36,353 bases of DNA from Psychromonas hadalis ATCC BAA-638 (GCF_000420245.1 NZ_ATUO01000018.1:1-36353); one strand, 5' to 3'; counted from the stretch's first letter, positions 16,196-26,432 are shown. A program made the numbers and translations. The notes: generated by a model from the sequence alone, not told the origin.

Positions 16196-17473
16196 TTATA
16201 GTGCCATTAATAGAGCACGTACTTGCGCGAAATCAACGGGCAACTCTTTAGAAAGCAGTGCTAAATCAGCGCGTGAAGCCAACGCTTCTGGAATGAAAAT
16301 TTCACGCCCTAAAATAGTTTCAACGCTCTCTTTAAATTTAGCAGGATGCGCGGTACAAAGGAACAGACCGGTTTCACCCTCTTTAAGCTGTTTGGTTAAT
16401 TCACTGTATGCAATTGCGCCATGAGGCTCACACAAATAACCTAGTTTATCTAACTCAAGCAACGCTTCTTTGGTTTGTGCATCACTCAATTTACCATAAC
16501 CTAACTCACTTAAAGACCAGCCTTTCACTTTAAACAGCTCTTCAATACGTGGCCAGTTATTTGGCGCACTGACATCCATTGAATTTGAAAGTGTAGGAAT
16601 AGTTGCTTTCGGTGTCCAAGCCTCACCTGCTAAGTAACGCGGTACAGTATCGTTTTCATTGGTTGCTGCAATAAAACGTTTAATCGGTAAACCCAATGCT
16701 TTAGCAAGTAGCCCTGCGGTTAAATCACCAAAATTACCACTTGGCACAGAAACCACTAATTCTTTACGTTGCGCTTCATCTAACTGTGAAAATGCTTCAA
16801 AGTAGTAACAGATTTGTGCAAGTAAGCGACTGATGTTAATCGAGTTTGCAGAGTTTAGACCGATGGCTTGTTTAAGCTCTACATCATCAAAGGCTTGCTT
16901 AACCATTGTCTGACAATCATCAAAGGTACCTTCAATTGCAATGGTGGTGATATTGCTACCTAATGTACAAAACAGTTTCTCTTGCAGTGGGCTAATTTTA
17001 CCTTTTGGATAAAGGATCACCACATTGATGTTTTCCATCTCAAAGAAAGCATGAGCAACAGCAGCACCTGTATCACCTGATGTTGCTGTTAAAATAGTGA
17101 TTTTACCATCATCTTTAAACGAGGCTAAACACTGCGCCATGAAACGGCCACCGAAGTCTTTAAATGCCAATGTAGGGCCGTGAAAAAGTTCTAATGCATT
17201 GATATTATTAGTGACTTTTTTAACAGGCGCGGGAAAAGTGAATGCCTTTACTACGACACTGTGAATCGTCTCTTTGGTTAATTCATCACCGATTAAATGC
17301 GCTAATATTTCCGTTGAGCGATCAACTAAATTCATTTTCAGCAGTGAGTCAATGTTTGTTAGTGGCGTGATGCTATCAGGAAAAAACAGCCCCTGTTTAC
17401 GCCCTAAGCCTTGTTTAACGGCTTGTTGAAAGTTTACTTGTTCAGTGTTGTCGCTGATATTGTATAAATTCAT
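16196..17473 (-). CDS. thrC: Threonine synthase
   Basis: PLP enzyme that converts O-phosphohomoserine to threonine, the last step of the pathway. The 425 residues are close to the E. coli enzyme (428). [15 protein letters not shown] carries the PLP lysine K105, [16 protein letters not shown] binds the substrate phosphate, and [17 protein letters not shown] is also conserved. The start overlaps the thrB stop by four bases, so the two genes are translationally coupled. The operon ends at the terminator at 16141-16165. Confidence 0.97.
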   Translation of the reverse strand: MNLYNISDNTEQVNFQQAVKQGLGRKQGLFFPDSITPLTNIDSLLKMNLVDRSTEILAHLIGDELTKETIHSVVVKAFTFPAPVKKVTNNINALELFHGPTLAFKDFGGRFMAQCLASFKDDGKITILTATSGDTGAAVAHAFFEMENINVVILYPKGKISPLQEKLFCTLGSNITTIAIEGTFDDCQTMVKQAFDDVELKQAIGLNSANSINISRLLAQICYYFEAFSQLDEAQRKELVVSVPSGNFGDLTAGLLAKALGLPIKRFIAATNENDTVPRYLAGEAWTPKATIPTLSNSMDVSAPNNWPRIEELFKVKGWSLSELGYGKLSDAQTKEALLELDKLGYLCEPHGAIAYSELTKQLKEGETGLFLCTAHPAKFKESVETILGREIFIPEALASRADLALLSKELPVDFAQVRALLMAL

Positions 17474-18426
17474 AGTTCTGTTCCTAACACGCGCGCACCC
17501 TGTTCATCAAGGTGGCAGATATGACAAAATCCTTCATCGTTTTGAAGGAAATTTTCCGTTAACCAATGTTTTAATAATTCTGCTTGTTTAAGGTCGGTCA
17601 TCACTACAAATACAGTGGGGCCAGATCCTGAAATACCCATCGCCATTGCGCCACACTGCTCAGAAAATAAACGCGCTTCTTTAAAGCCCGGAATAAGTTG
17701 CGCACGATACGGCTCTGCAATCACATCTTTAAGCATTTTTGATGCTAGCTCGGGTTGATTGCTATGACAAGCATGTACAAATGCCCCTAAACGGCGACCA
17801 TAAGTCAGCGTTTCACTGAGGCGATATTGCGCAGGTAAAATATCACGTGCAGCAGCCGTTGAGATAGTAATACCCGGATAAGCAACGATCCAGTACCATT
17901 GTTTGAATGAAGGGATTTTTTGACTAATAATATCGCCTTCATTGATCATCAGTTGCATGCCACCTAGGTAACAGGGGGCAACATTATCGTAATGTACACT
18001 GCCACTGATAATACCTTCCATCTCACCCATCATTGCTAGCATGATATTTTTATCTAATGGGTATTTATGCAGTGCATTTAACGCCTCTAATGCAGCCACT
18101 ACAGAACTTGAACTTGAGCCTAAACCACTGCCCACAGGCAAGTTTTTCTCAAGAATAATATCCACATTTAACAGTGTTGTCTCGGTTGCCAGTAACGCAT
18201 TTTTAAACGCCAGATAACAATCAAAGACAATATTCTTTTTAGGATCGCTTGGCAGTTTATCTGCAAAACGGCCAACACAGCTAAAAGTAAAGGCTTCGCT
18301 ACCTTCACTAATCTGTACACGATCACCTAATTGCTGACCATCAATAGGGGTTAATGCGCCACCTAACACATCAAAACCAACACTTACATTGGCTGTTGAA
18401 GCAGGTGCGTAAACGACTAATGACAT
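17470..18426 (-). CDS. thrB: Homoserine kinase
   Basis: GHMP-family kinase that phosphorylates homoserine. The 318 residues are close to the E. coli enzyme (310). The ATP-binding motif [22 protein letters not shown] lies near residues 94-115, and [13 protein letters not shown] is the third GHMP motif near the C-terminus. Its ribosome binding site is CAGGAG, part of a 15-base repeat copied from the end of thrA. The gene lies 98 bases after the thrA stop rather than directly behind it as in E. coli, with a micro-ORF between. Confidence 0.97.
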   Translation of the reverse strand: MSLVVYAPASTANVSVGFDVLGGALTPIDGQQLGDRVQISEGSEAFTFSCVGRFADKLPSDPKKNIVFDCYLAFKNALLATETTLLNVDIILEKNLPVGSGLGSSSSSVVAALEALNALHKYPLDKNIMLAMMGEMEGIISGSVHYDNVAPCYLGGMQLMINEGDIISQKIPSFKQWYWIVAYPGITISTAAARDILPAQYRLSETLTYGRRLGAFVHACHSNQPELASKMLKDVIAEPYRAQLIPGFKEARLFSEQCGAMAMGISGSGPTVFVVMTDLKQAELLKHWLTENFLQNDEGFCHICHLDEQGARVLGTEL

Positions 18427-18427
18427 T

Positions 18428-18523
18428 TTAAAACTCCTGTTTCTGAATTTGATCGTTGTGTTGCATATTCAATGCACAAAAACGTTTAAGCTGTATTGTA
18501 ATAACAAGCAATTCAAAATACAT
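18428..18523 (-). CDS. Micro-ORF between thrA and thrB created by a duplicated operon junction
   Basis: On the minus strand an ATG at 18523, five bases past the thrA stop zone and behind the thrA-terminal CAGGAG, opens a 31-codon frame. It ends QKQEF-stop, the same four residues (KQEF) and stop that end thrA. The cause is an exact 15-base repeat, TTAAAACTCCTGTTT, at 18428-18442 and 18526-18540. So thrA, the micro-ORF and thrB each sit behind or at a copy of the same ribosome binding site. Whether the peptide is made or has a function is unknown. Confidence 0.45.
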   Translation of the reverse strand: MYFELLVITIQLKRFCALNMQHNDQIQKQEF

Positions 18524-18525
18524 GG

Positions 18526-20988
18526 TTAAAACTCCTGTTTCCAATTCAGTGTTCTTAACACATCAGCAAATATGCCAGCCGCAGTGACTTCTGTACCTGC
18601 GCCATAACCACGTAATACTAATGGAATGGGTTGATAATATTGGCTATAAAATGCTAATGCATTTTCGCCATCTTTTACTTTATTCATCGGGTCGTCAGCA
18701 TCAACGGCCTGAATGCTACATTTACATTTTCCATCAACAATACTGCCGATGTAACGTAATACTTGATTCTTTTCGTTCGCTTTTTCTTGTAATGCTTTAA
18801 AATAAGCGTCTGCTTCGGGCAAACGCGCCATAAATTCATCAGGTGTGCCAGTGTCATCAAAGCCCGGTGGCAGTGCTTGCTCTATTTCAACATCTTCTAA
18901 TGAAATATCCATGCCGGCTTCACGCGCTAAAATCAGTAGCTTACGAGCAACATCTGTGCCACTTAAATCATCACGAGGATCAGGCTCAGTAAAGCCCATG
19001 TTACGTGCTTCAGTGGTTACTTCTGAAAATGACTTGCCTTCATCGAGTTTACCAAAGATAAATGACAGTGAACCCGATAAGATACCGTTAAATTTAAGCA
19101 GTTGGTCTCCCGCATTAAACAGGTTTTGCATGTTTTCGATAACAGGTAGACCGGCACCGACATTAGTATCGTAAAGGAATTTACGACGTTTCATCAGTGC
19201 GGTTAAGCGTAGTTGACGGTAATAGTCCATGCTGCTGGTATTGGCTTTTTTGTTAGCCGTAACCACGTGGAAACCCGCCCCTAAGAAATCAACATAACGG
19301 GCAGCAATCGCATCGTTGCTGGTACAATCCACAATCACAGGGTTGATAATATGGGAATCATTCACTAACGCTTGCATTTTAGACAGTGATAAGGGATGCG
19401 TTGCATCTTTTAACAGATCGCGCCAATTATCAAGTTCAATGCCTTTTGCATCCATCAACATCACACGACTATTCGCCACACCACAGACGCGAATTTGAAT
19501 ATTACGCTCTGCTAAACGGGCTTGCTGACGGTGAACTTGATCTACCAGTGCACCACCCACACCACCACAGCCAATCAGGAACATATCGATATATTGCACA
19601 CTGGCAAAGAATTTTTGATGACAAGCGATAACCGCTTCTTGTGCTTTTTTCTCAGAGACGACCACCGAAATTGAACGCTCAGATGACCCCTGTGCAATGG
19701 CGGTAATATTGATTGAAGCTCCTGTGAGAGCCGTTAAGAAACGAGCAGCTATCCCTTTCGCTTTTTCCATGCCATCACCGACTAATGAGATGATCGCTCG
19801 CTCTTTAACCAGTTCAATAGGCTCTAATAAGTTATTTTCAAACTCAAGGCTAAACTCCTCTTGTAATGCATCAACTGTTTTATCACAGTCGGGGGAACTT
19901 ATACAAAAACTTAAGCTATATTCAGATGAAGATTGAGTGATTAAAATAATAGAAACGCCTGCACGCGAAACAGTACTGAAAATGCGCCCAGCCATGCCAA
20001 CAATGCCTTTCATACCCGCACCCGAGATGCTGATCATAGTCAAGTTTTTAAGATCTGAGATCCCTTTCACTTGTAATTCCTCATTACTTTGCTGAGCACC
20101 AATCAACGTACCCGGTGCTTGTGGATTGTGAGTGTTTTTAATCAAACAAGGAATATGATATTGGGCAATTGGCGCAATTGTTTTAGGGTGTAATACTTTT
20201 GCACCAAAGTAAGAAAGCTCCATCGCTTCTGCATAACTTAACGAGTCTAATAATTTAGCATCTTTTACTAAACGTGGATCGCAACTATAAACGCCATCTA
20301 CGTCAGTCCAAATTTCACAACATTTCGCGTTTAAACAAGCGGCCAGCACGGCAGCAGAGTAGTCAGATCCATTGCGTCCTAATACTAATGTTTCCCCCTT
20401 GGCATTCCCCGCGGTAAACCCCGGCATCAAGTAGATAACATTCTTAATAAGACCCTCTTTTGCAAACAGCGCACGTGAAGCTTCTATATCAATGTGTGCT
20501 TCAAGATAACCGCCCTTTTTAGACATTAATTTTTGTTGTGGTTTTATCACCTCAACATTGTGTCCTTTGGCAATCAATAACTGCTTCATACAAGCGATGC
20601 TCAGTAGCTCACCTTTACTTAATATTTGTGCTTCAATGCTCGGAGGACACTGAGATAACAAGCGCACACCTTCAAGCAGATCCGTCAAATGAGCAAGTTC
20701 ACGCTCGAAAAACGTTTTTAATAGGTCGTCAGCAAGCTCTGAGTAAGTACTTTTTAGTCCTTTAATCAGCTCAGAAAAAATACGCTGAATATCAAACAGA
20801 TGACTATCTGCTGATAAACCGTTACTGGTTTTTTCTACCACAGCAACTAAGTTATTAGTCACCCCTGCAGGGGCTGATAAAACTAAAGCGATTTGAGACT
20901 GTTGCTGATTATTGATAACAATATCGGCAACCTGATTAAAACGTTGAGCATTAGCTAGTGATGTGCCACCAAATTTAAGTACACGCAT
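18526..20988 (-). CDS. thrA: Bifunctional aspartokinase I / homoserine dehydrogenase I
   Basis: Catalyses the first and third steps of threonine synthesis (aspartate to aspartyl-phosphate, and aspartate semialdehyde to homoserine). It has 820 residues, the same as E. coli ThrA. The N-terminal kinase begins [15 protein letters not shown] and contains [10 protein letters not shown]. Two ACT-like regulatory segments follow in the middle ([11 protein letters not shown] and IISLVGDGM). The C-terminal dehydrogenase begins near residue 465 ([15 protein letters not shown]) and contains [12 protein letters not shown] and [17 protein letters not shown]. Feedback inhibition by threonine is expected. It is first in the operon, behind an attenuator. 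Confidence 0.98.
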   Translation of the reverse strand: MRVLKFGGTSLANAQRFNQVADIVINNQQQSQIALVLSAPAGVTNNLVAVVEKTSNGLSADSHLFDIQRIFSELIKGLKSTYSELADDLLKTFFERELAHLTDLLEGVRLLSQCPPSIEAQILSKGELLSIACMKQLLIAKGHNVEVIKPQQKLMSKKGGYLEAHIDIEASRALFAKEGLIKNVIYLMPGFTAGNAKGETLVLGRNGSDYSAAVLAACLNAKCCEIWTDVDGVYSCDPRLVKDAKLLDSLSYAEAMELSYFGAKVLHPKTIAPIAQYHIPCLIKNTHNPQAPGTLIGAQQSNEELQVKGISDLKNLTMISISGAGMKGIVGMAGRIFSTVSRAGVSIILITQSSSEYSLSFCISSPDCDKTVDALQEEFSLEFENNLLEPIELVKERAIISLVGDGMEKAKGIAARFLTALTGASINITAIAQGSSERSISVVVSEKKAQEAVIACHQKFFASVQYIDMFLIGCGGVGGALVDQVHRQQARLAERNIQIRVCGVANSRVMLMDAKGIELDNWRDLLKDATHPLSLSKMQALVNDSHIINPVIVDCTSNDAIAARYVDFLGAGFHVVTANKKANTSSMDYYRQLRLTALMKRRKFLYDTNVGAGLPVIENMQNLFNAGDQLLKFNGILSGSLSFIFGKLDEGKSFSEVTTEARNMGFTEPDPRDDLSGTDVARKLLILAREAGMDISLEDVEIEQALPPGFDDTGTPDEFMARLPEADAYFKALQEKANEKNQVLRYIGSIVDGKCKCSIQAVDADDPMNKVKDGENALAFYSQYYQPIPLVLRGYGAGTEVTAAGIFADVLRTLNWKQEF

Positions 20989-21013
20989 TTGAACGATTCC
21001 TGCTTTCTAGTAT

Positions 21014-21042
21014 AAAAAAACCCGCAAATAGGCGCGGGTTTT
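21014..21042 (-). terminator. Attenuator hairpin in the thr operon leader
   Basis: Read on the minus strand, AAAACCCGC (loop of 8) GCGGGTTTT is followed by seven T residues, ending 25 bases before the thrA start. A terminator in this position can only act on transcripts heading into thrA. A second hairpin lies upstream at 21078-21100 (GCCG...CGGC), as expected for an attenuation leader. Confidence 0.75.
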
Positions 21043-21143
21043 AAAAGGTTATTTATCTCATTAATTTAACGATGCTGGCCGATTGTTTATAAAACACGGC
21101 TAAAAAAGGATTAAATTGATAAAATAGATGCTTAAACATAATC

Positions 21144-21212
21144 TTAAATAAACTTATTAATGGTTAAAATAATGAAAGTCATTGTAGCAAAGCTTTTAGG
21201 AGTGTTAAACAT
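21144..21212 (-). CDS. thrL: Probable thr operon leader peptide (thrL-like)
   Basis: A 22-codon minus-strand ORF upstream of the attenuator contains the run TMTFIILTI, with three Thr and three Ile in nine residues. Such a Thr/Ile cluster is what ribosome-stalling attenuation of the thr operon requires. The start is uncertain: 21212 is used here, and an internal ATG at 21182 is possible. A TATAAT-like -10 box lies at 21220-21225. The sequence is less Thr-rich than the enteric thrL. Confidence 0.5.
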   Translation of the reverse strand: MFNTPKSFATMTFIILTINKFI

Positions 21213-21244
21213 TTCACTCATTATAATGCTATAAAATTAACAGG

Positions 21245-21258
21245 TTGATTCATATCAA
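21245..21258. promoter_or_regulatory. Perfect FNR box upstream of arcA
   Basis: TTGATTCATATCAA matches TTGAT-N4-ATCAA at every fixed position. It lies in the divergent thrA-arcA gap, about 290 bases before arcA. Activation of arcA by Fnr is known in E. coli, so arcA is the likelier target, but the site is also close to the thr promoter. Confidence 0.75.
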
Positions 21259-21333
21259 TGAACAATCTCTAATTTCTCCCGCAATAAACAATCTAGTTGT
21301 TATCTGAATGTTAACTATTTATAGTGACAGGGC

Positions 21334-21363
21334 TAAAAAAGGGGCATTTATTGGTTAAATGCC
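21334..21363 (-). terminator. Hairpin plus T-run on the minus strand inside the arcA leader
   Basis: On the minus strand GGCATTTA-ACCAA-TAAATGCC is followed by CCTTTTTT. This has the form of a Rho-independent terminator pointing away from arcA. It could end an antisense or small RNA starting in the arcA leader, or insulate thr. The rest of the arcA leader (21259-21547) is AT-rich with no ORF of note. Confidence 0.4.
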
Positions 21364-21547
21364 ACATTCACTTTAAAACAGTGCGATTTACATCAACAAA
21401 ACAGCTTTATATGTAAAAAAATTGTTTAATAAATTTAACGTTAATAAATTAAAAGTAAAACACAAACACCAAGCTACTTTCTTACGTGTTGATTTTAACG
21501 TTCATTCAAAAAGTGAAACAAAGAATTCAAAAAAATAGGAGTACACC

Positions 21548-22264
21548 ATGTCAACAGCCAACATACTTATCGTTGAAGATGAGTTAGTTACACGTAACAC
21601 CTTAAAAAGTGTTTTCGAAGCGGAAGGCTACCAAGTCTTTGAAGCCAATGATGGCAACGAGATGAACACAGTGATTAGCGAAAACACCATCAACCTGATT
21701 ATTATGGATATTAACCTGCCGGGTAAAAATGGCCTGTTATTAGCACGTGAACTGCGTGAAATTCAGAATATCCCGCTGATCTTTTTAACCGGTCGCGATA
21801 ATGAAGTAGATAAAATTTTGGGTCTTGAAATTGGTGCAGATGATTACATCACTAAACCATTCAACCCACGTGAACTGACCATTCGTACACGTAATCTTTT
21901 AACGCGTACCATGCAAGACAACCTCTACTTTGAAGAGGTTCGCAAAAAAGTGGAAAACTATAAATTTAATGGTTGGACACTTGAGATAGATAGTCGCTCA
22001 CTGATAAGCCCCGATGGTTCATTGTTTAAACTACCGCGCAGCGAATTCCGCGCAATGTTACACTTCATCGAGCATCCGGGCAAAATTCAAACCCGTGCCG
22101 AGTTGCTGATGAAGATGACAGGACGCGAACTAAAACCACACGATCGCACTGTAGATGTCACTATTCGACGTATCCGTAAACACTTCGAAAGCATACCAGA
22201 AGGGGCAGAGATCATCGCTACCATTCACGGTGAAGGTTACCGTTTCTGTGGTCAGTTAGATTAA
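21548..22264 (+). CDS. arcA: Aerobic respiration control response regulator ArcA
   Basis: OmpR-type response regulator that represses aerobic metabolism genes when phosphorylated under low oxygen. The 238 residues are the enteric length. The receiver domain shows the acidic pair D11/E12 region (VEDE), the phospho-acceptor D54 in [14 protein letters not shown] and the KPF lysine. The winged-helix output domain ends [11 protein letters not shown]. The start has AGGAG at good spacing. No sensor kinase gene is adjacent, as usual because arcB lies elsewhere. An upstream perfect FNR box suggests Fnr control. Confidence 0.97.
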   Translation: MSTANILIVEDELVTRNTLKSVFEAEGYQVFEANDGNEMNTVISENTINLIIMDINLPGKNGLLLARELREIQNIPLIFLTGRDNEVDKILGLEIGADDYITKPFNPRELTIRTRNLLTRTMQDNLYFEEVRKKVENYKFNGWTLEIDSRSLISPDGSLFKLPRSEFRAMLHFIEHPGKIQTRAELLMKMTGRELKPHDRTVDVTIRRIRKHFESIPEGAEIIATIHGEGYRFCGQLD

Positions 22265-22282
22265 ACTTAACGATGAGACATT

Positions 22283-22309
22283 AAAAAGGCGCTTTAAAGC
22301 GCCTTTTTT
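22283..22309 (+). terminator. arcA terminator
   Basis: The strong symmetrical hairpin AAGGCGCTTTAAAGCGCCTT is followed by T6, 20 bases after the arcA stop. Confidence 0.92.
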
Positions 22310-22402
22310 GGGGGTGGAATATCACTTTAGTCGTTGTATGTGAGTAATACCAATTCACTAATTTTATGATCTAATTGGCGACTCTTTGAAAGGTGGTGAA
22401 AT

Positions 22403-23443
22403 ATGAGACAAGATTTATCAAAAATTATTAATTCAACATCGGATGCGAGGTTAAGACTTCGCTTGCTCGCTGTCTCTCATTTTATTGAGGGTAAAAATAG
22501 AACTCAAATATCTTAATACTTAAAAGTAAGTCGAACAAGTGTTAATAGGTGGATTCAAAGTTACCTAACAGACGCTATTTCAGGGCTAAAAGAAAAGAAA
22601 CATACTGGTAGGCGAAAAGAATTAAGTGAAATACAGTTAAATCAACTGAAAGAATTTATTGTTTCTACTGCTGTAAAGACCGATGGTGGTAGGTTATAAG
22701 GGAAAGATGTACAGTTATATATTTCCTCTGAGTTTGGTATTCAATATAAATTGTATGTAAAGGCCGATGGTGGTAGGTTACAAGGGAAAGATGTACAGTT
22801 ATATATTTCCTCTGAGTTTGGTATTCAATATAAATTGTATGTAAAGGCCGATGGTGGTAGGTTACAAGGGAAAGATGTACAGTTATATATTTCCTCTGAG
22901 CTTGCTATTCCATTTGCTTTTAAACTTATCACAAAAGATATTCAATACTCAGAGATCGCGACAAAAAAATTAAAAAGCAACCGCTTAATAGCACTTAGCA
23001 AAGAAGATAAATTACAAGGGTGCTTTCAACGCATTGATTCATTAGATTGGTCAGACACTCCTTGGGTAAAAGGAATAGATATTCCCGTTGTTTTACATCG
23101 ACAGACCTTTAAAAACAAAGATGGCAGTGAAGGGATATACTATTTGATGAGTAATGATGTTGAGCTAGATAAAGACGCCATAGAAACGATCTATCAAAAA
23201 CGATGGAAAGTTGAGGTTTTACATAAAAACATAAAATCTAATACTGCATTAGCAAAATCACCAGTAAAAACAATAAAGACGCAAAGCAACCCTATTTTCA
23301 TGTCATTACTAGCGACGGTAAAGTTAGAGTGCTTGAGTATAAAAAAAGGGCTAACGACATTCAGTTTGAAAATGAAACTTTATATCAAAGCGCAAAAAGT
23401 AGCAATTGAGGCTTTGCACCTAGAGCAAGCCTCAACTGCGTAA
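22403..23443 (+). pseudogene. Dead chimeric transposase: IS630-type front joined to IS4-type back
   Basis: One reading frame runs from an ATG at 22403 to a stop at 23441 but is broken by TAA codons at 22514 and 22697. The front encodes an IS630-type helix-turn-helix (RTQIS, then YLKVSRTSVNRWIQSYL) and the DGGRLQGKDVQLYI segment. The back, from about 22900 (ELAIPFAFKLI...), is the end of an IS4-type DDE transposase, including the YREK motif in YQKRWKVEVLHKNIK. The IS630 catalytic part and the first two Asp of the IS4 part are missing. Three 84-bp tandem copies sit at the junction. It cannot be functional. Confidence 0.8.
22672..22910 (+). repeat. 84-bp tandem repeat, about 2.8 copies, inside the transposase remnant
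   Basis: TGTAAAG...CGATGGTGGTAGG recurs at 22672, 22756 and 22840, an exact 84-base (28-codon) spacing. The copies are nearly identical. Copy 1 differs by GACC for GGCC and TAA for CAA, the latter creating a stop. Copy 3 runs into the IS4-type part near 22900-22910. Confidence 0.9.
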
Positions 23444-23474
23444 CATCAGTTAATAAATTTTTATTTACTGATGA
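23444..23474 (+). terminator. Hairpin directly after the transposase stop
   Basis: CATCAGTTAATAAA pairs with TTTATTTACTGATG starting at the base after the stop codon. It is probably part of the original IS end. Confidence 0.6.
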
Positions 23475-23550
23475 GAGCAAAACAGACAAAATCATAACCA
23501 ATTGATTTTGAAGTTATTATCTATTTTTTATTGGTAGGGGGTTAATATAT

Positions 23551-23592
23551 AAATCCCACTATTGAAAACAACAATTCCCAATAGTGGGATTT
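23551..23592. terminator. Long stem-loop between the IS remnant and aroC
   Basis: AAATCCCACTATTG (23551-23564) pairs perfectly with CAATAGTGGGATTT (23579-23592) across a 14-base loop. It is close to the 3' end of aroC and may be its terminator. The T-tracts on both sides are short. Confidence 0.55.
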
Positions 23593-23640
23593 TATTAGAT
23601 AAAACACGCGCTGCTAAATTGTTTAGAGAGCGTATAAAAG

Positions 23641-24729
23641 CTATTTAATATGTGGCGTATTAGTAGTCACATGTAGATTTTGTGCGCGGTGGCGAAGTAG
23701 GTGGTCTAATAAGGTGATGGCCATTTGCGCTTCTGCAATCGGCACAGCGCGAATACCAACACAAGGATCGTGACGACCTTTGGTTATCATCTCAGTTGCT
23801 TTTCCATCGGTGGTAATAGTGCGACCGGGAATAGTTAAGCTTGAGGTGGGTTTAAGCGCAATCGAGGCGATAATATCTTGCCCCGTTGAGATACCGCCTA
23901 AAATACCACCTGCATGATTTGATAAGAAACCCTCAGGGGTCATCTCATCACGATGCTCTGTGCCTTTTTGCTTCGCAACGGCAAAACCATCACCAAACTC
24001 CACCCCTTTCACGGCATTAATGCTCATTAAAGAGTGTGCCAGCTCAGCGTCTAAGCGATCAAAAACAGGCTCGCCCAAACCAACAGGAATATTTGAAGCA
24101 ACCACGGTCACTTTAGCACCGATAGAGTTACCCTCTTTGATTAATGCTTTCATATAATCTTCAAGTGCAGGAATTTTACTCGCATCAGGGAAGAAAAAGG
24201 GGTTATTTTCGACTTCATTCCAGTCAATAACATCAGGCGTAATATCACCTAATTGGCTTAAATAACCTTTTATTTCAACACCCAATAACTCTTTTAAGTA
24301 TTTTTTAGCAATAGCGCCTGCAGCCACGCGCATCGCAGTTTCACGCGCAGATGCACGGCCACCACCACGGTAATCACGATGACCAAATTTTTGATGGTAG
24401 GTGTAATCCGCATGACCCGGACGGAACAAGTCTTTAATTTCTGAATAATCTTTTGAGCGTTGGTCGGTATTTTCAATCATTAAACCAATACTGCACCCTG
24501 TTGTTTTCCCTTCAAAAACCCCTGAAAGAATTTTTACCTTATCACCCTCTTGGCGCATGGTGGTATAACGAGATTGCCCCGGACGACGACGGTCTAAATC
24601 ATGTTGCAAATCTGCTTCGCAAATCTCAAGATTAGGGGGAATACCATCAACGATACAACCAAGTGCTGCCCCGTGGCTTTCACCAAATGTTGTCACTTTA
24701 AAAAGTTGACCAATGCTGCTTCCTGCCAT
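23641..24729 (-). CDS. aroC: Chorismate synthase
   Basis: Final enzyme of the shikimate pathway, converting EPSP to chorismate with reduced FMN as cofactor. The 362 residues match the E. coli enzyme (361). Family signatures present are [16 protein letters not shown] near the N-terminus, [41 protein letters not shown] (about residues 103-143) and GGISTGQDI. The start has AGGAT upstream. It follows prmB on the same strand, as in enteric genomes, with a repeat in the 190-base gap. Confidence 0.97.
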   Translation of the reverse strand: MAGSSIGQLFKVTTFGESHGAALGCIVDGIPPNLEICEADLQHDLDRRRPGQSRYTTMRQEGDKVKILSGVFEGKTTGCSIGLMIENTDQRSKDYSEIKDLFRPGHADYTYHQKFGHRDYRGGGRASARETAMRVAAGAIAKKYLKELLGVEIKGYLSQLGDITPDVIDWNEVENNPFFFPDASKIPALEDYMKALIKEGNSIGAKVTVVASNIPVGLGEPVFDRLDAELAHSLMSINAVKGVEFGDGFAVAKQKGTEHRDEMTPEGFLSNHAGGILGGISTGQDIIASIALKPTSSLTIPGRTITTDGKATEMITKGRHDPCVGIRAVPIAEAQMAITLLDHLLRHRAQNLHVTTNTPHIK

Positions 24730-24764
24730 AATTTTATCCTGTTTATTCGTAACTGCTCAGGCCG

Positions 24765-24838
24765 TTGCCATTTAAGCCTGAGTATTTACATTCTATTTTT
24801 ATAAAAACACTTTAAATTTTAAGCGGTGCTGAGTAGAT
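24765..24838 (+). repeat. Intergenic repeat, family C partial copy
   Basis: CCTGAGTATTTACATTCTATTTTTATAAAA resembles the minus-strand reading of 7917-7945, and the upstream TGGCCGTTGCCATTTAAGCC-like stretch (from 24758, GGCCGTTGCC) matches 10925-10944. It fills most of the prmB-aroC gap. Confidence 0.55.
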
Positions 24839-24918
24839 ACTTTTGTTCTTTGTAAATAGCGACTAAATGACGATTAAGTCACATAAAATCAAGCAGGACT
24901 AACGTCCTGTCCCCGATA

Positions 24919-25845
24919 CTATTTTATATTAATGTTATCTAACTGTGCTTTAGTGAGGACAAATACACCATGCCCGCCTGATTTGAATTCAATCCACTGA
25001 AAAGGGATTTCAGGATAAGCACTTTGCAAATGTACCTGTGAGTTACCCACTTCAACAAACAATAAACCATTGTCGTTAAGCATATCTTTCGCTTGGTTTA
25101 ACATCTTACGCACTAAATCAAGGCCATCAACACCACAGGCAAGCCCTAGCTCAGGCTCATGTTTAAACTCTTCTGGCAAGTTTGCCATATCTTCATCATC
25201 AACATAAGGTGGATTTGAGACAATCAGATCATATTTTTCATTTTCGATACCAGAAAAAAGATCAGACTGCATCGGGATCACCTGTTGCTCTAAACCATGC
25301 CCCTGAATATTTATCTCAGCGACTTCTAACGCATCATCAGAGATATCCACCGCATCTACGTAAGCATCGGGAAACGCATAGGCACAGGCAATTGCGATAC
25401 ACGCACTGCCGGTGCAAAGGTCTAAAATACGCTCTGGTTTGGTGGTTAACCACGGTTTAAAACTATCGTTAATCAGCTCAGCAAACGGAGAGCGCGGTAC
25501 TAAAGTGCGCTCATCAACGTAAAACTCAAGCCCTGCAAACCATGCGGTGTTGGTCAAATAAGCCACAGGAATACGCAGTTCAATGCGTTTTGCAATCAAG
25601 TCCACCAGCATCTCACGCTCACTGCGCAATAAACGTGCCGTTAACATTTCAGCACCACCGTGTAGCGGTAAACTTAATGACGGTAAAATAAGTTGTAGTG
25701 CATCATCCAGCGCATTATCAGCACCATGACCATAAAAGAGGTTCGCTTGATTAAACTGGGTGGTCGCAAAACGTAATATATCTTGGATAGTAAGCAGTTC
25801 ACTAACCGCTTCTTCACGAAAAATCGATTCCAATTTTTTCTCCAA
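24919..25845 (-). CDS. prmB: Ribosomal protein L3 glutamine N5-methyltransferase
   Basis: Methylates a glutamine side chain of ribosomal protein L3 using S-adenosylmethionine. The 308 residues match PrmB (310 in E. coli). The SAM-binding motif is [14 protein letters not shown] (140-153), and the catalytic NPPY is at 211-214 in [15 protein letters not shown]. The N-terminal helical domain and [31 protein letters not shown] separate it from the release-factor methyltransferase PrmC. It is divergent from smrB, the same arrangement as in enteric bacteria. Confidence 0.95.
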   Translation of the reverse strand: MEKKLESIFREEAVSELLTIQDILRFATTQFNQANLFYGHGADNALDDALQLILPSLSLPLHGGAEMLTARLLRSEREMLVDLIAKRIELRIPVAYLTNTAWFAGLEFYVDERTLVPRSPFAELINDSFKPWLTTKPERILDLCTGSACIAIACAYAFPDAYVDAVDISDDALEVAEINIQGHGLEQQVIPMQSDLFSGIENEKYDLIVSNPPYVDDEDMANLPEEFKHEPELGLACGVDGLDLVRKMLNQAKDMLNDNGLLFVEVGNSQVHLQSAYPEIPFQWIEFKSGGHGVFVLTKAQLDNINIK

Positions 25846-25887
25846 CTGAGTTAAACTGCGTTTTCAAAATAGAGAGTTGGAAAAACC

Positions 25888-26430
25888 ATGACCGATAAAA
25901 ACAATGATGATGATTTTTCGCTATTTAGCGCAGAATTTTCGGGTATTAAAAAGTTAACGCAGGATACCATAAAACTAGCCCCTAAAAACATCAAGAAAAA
26001 GCAGATGGTCCAAGAAAAAGTGGCTGCCAATTTTGAAACAGAGCACTTCTCTGATGGTTTCCAGCCGCACCTGAGCGACGAAGGGCCAGTACGTTACAAA
26101 CGTGATGATGCGCAAAAGTATCTGCTTAAACAGCTTCGCCGTGGTGATTTTTCACCAGAGATTATTCTTGATTTACATGGTTTAAACCAGTTAGAAGCAA
26201 AACGTGAATTAGGCGCATTACTTGCCTGTTGTAAAAAAGAAGGATTATATTGTTGCAGTGTTTTACATGGTGTAGGCACCTATGTACTTAAAAAACAGGT
26301 ACCTTTATGGCTTGCACAGCACCCTGACATTTTAGCCTTTCACCAAGCCCCTCTTGAATTTGGCGGTCATGGTGCGTTATTGGTATTAGTAGAACTCGCC
26401 GACTGGCAGATGAAAAGAGAGTTTGAATAA
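25888..26430 (+). CDS. smrB: Smr-domain ribosome-rescue endonuclease SmrB
   Basis: SmrB cleaves mRNA between collided ribosomes. The 180 residues have a charged N-terminal part that binds the ribosome in the family. The Smr domain then shows the catalytic LDLHGLNQLEAKREL (DLHGL at 95-99) and LHGVGTYVLKKQVPLWL (HGVG at 127-130). The C-terminal AFHQAPLEFGGHGALLVLVEL completes the Smr fold. It lies divergent from prmB with a 42-base gap, a conserved arrangement. A terminator hairpin follows. Confidence 0.95.
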   Translation: MTDKNNDDDFSLFSAEFSGIKKLTQDTIKLAPKNIKKKQMVQEKVAANFETEHFSDGFQPHLSDEGPVRYKRDDAQKYLLKQLRRGDFSPEIILDLHGLNQLEAKRELGALLACCKKEGLYCCSVLHGVGTYVLKKQVPLWLAQHPDILAFHQAPLEFGGHGALLVLVELADWQMKREFE

Positions 26431-26432
26431 TG

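Noticed and set aside
18845-20765. Several plus-strand open frames across thrA (for example 18845-19174)
   Set aside because: They are antisense shadows of a clearly conserved thrA with no protein-like composition.
22672-22910. The 84-bp tandem repeats as a CRISPR array
   Set aside because: The copies are contiguous, in phase with a coding frame and have no spacers.
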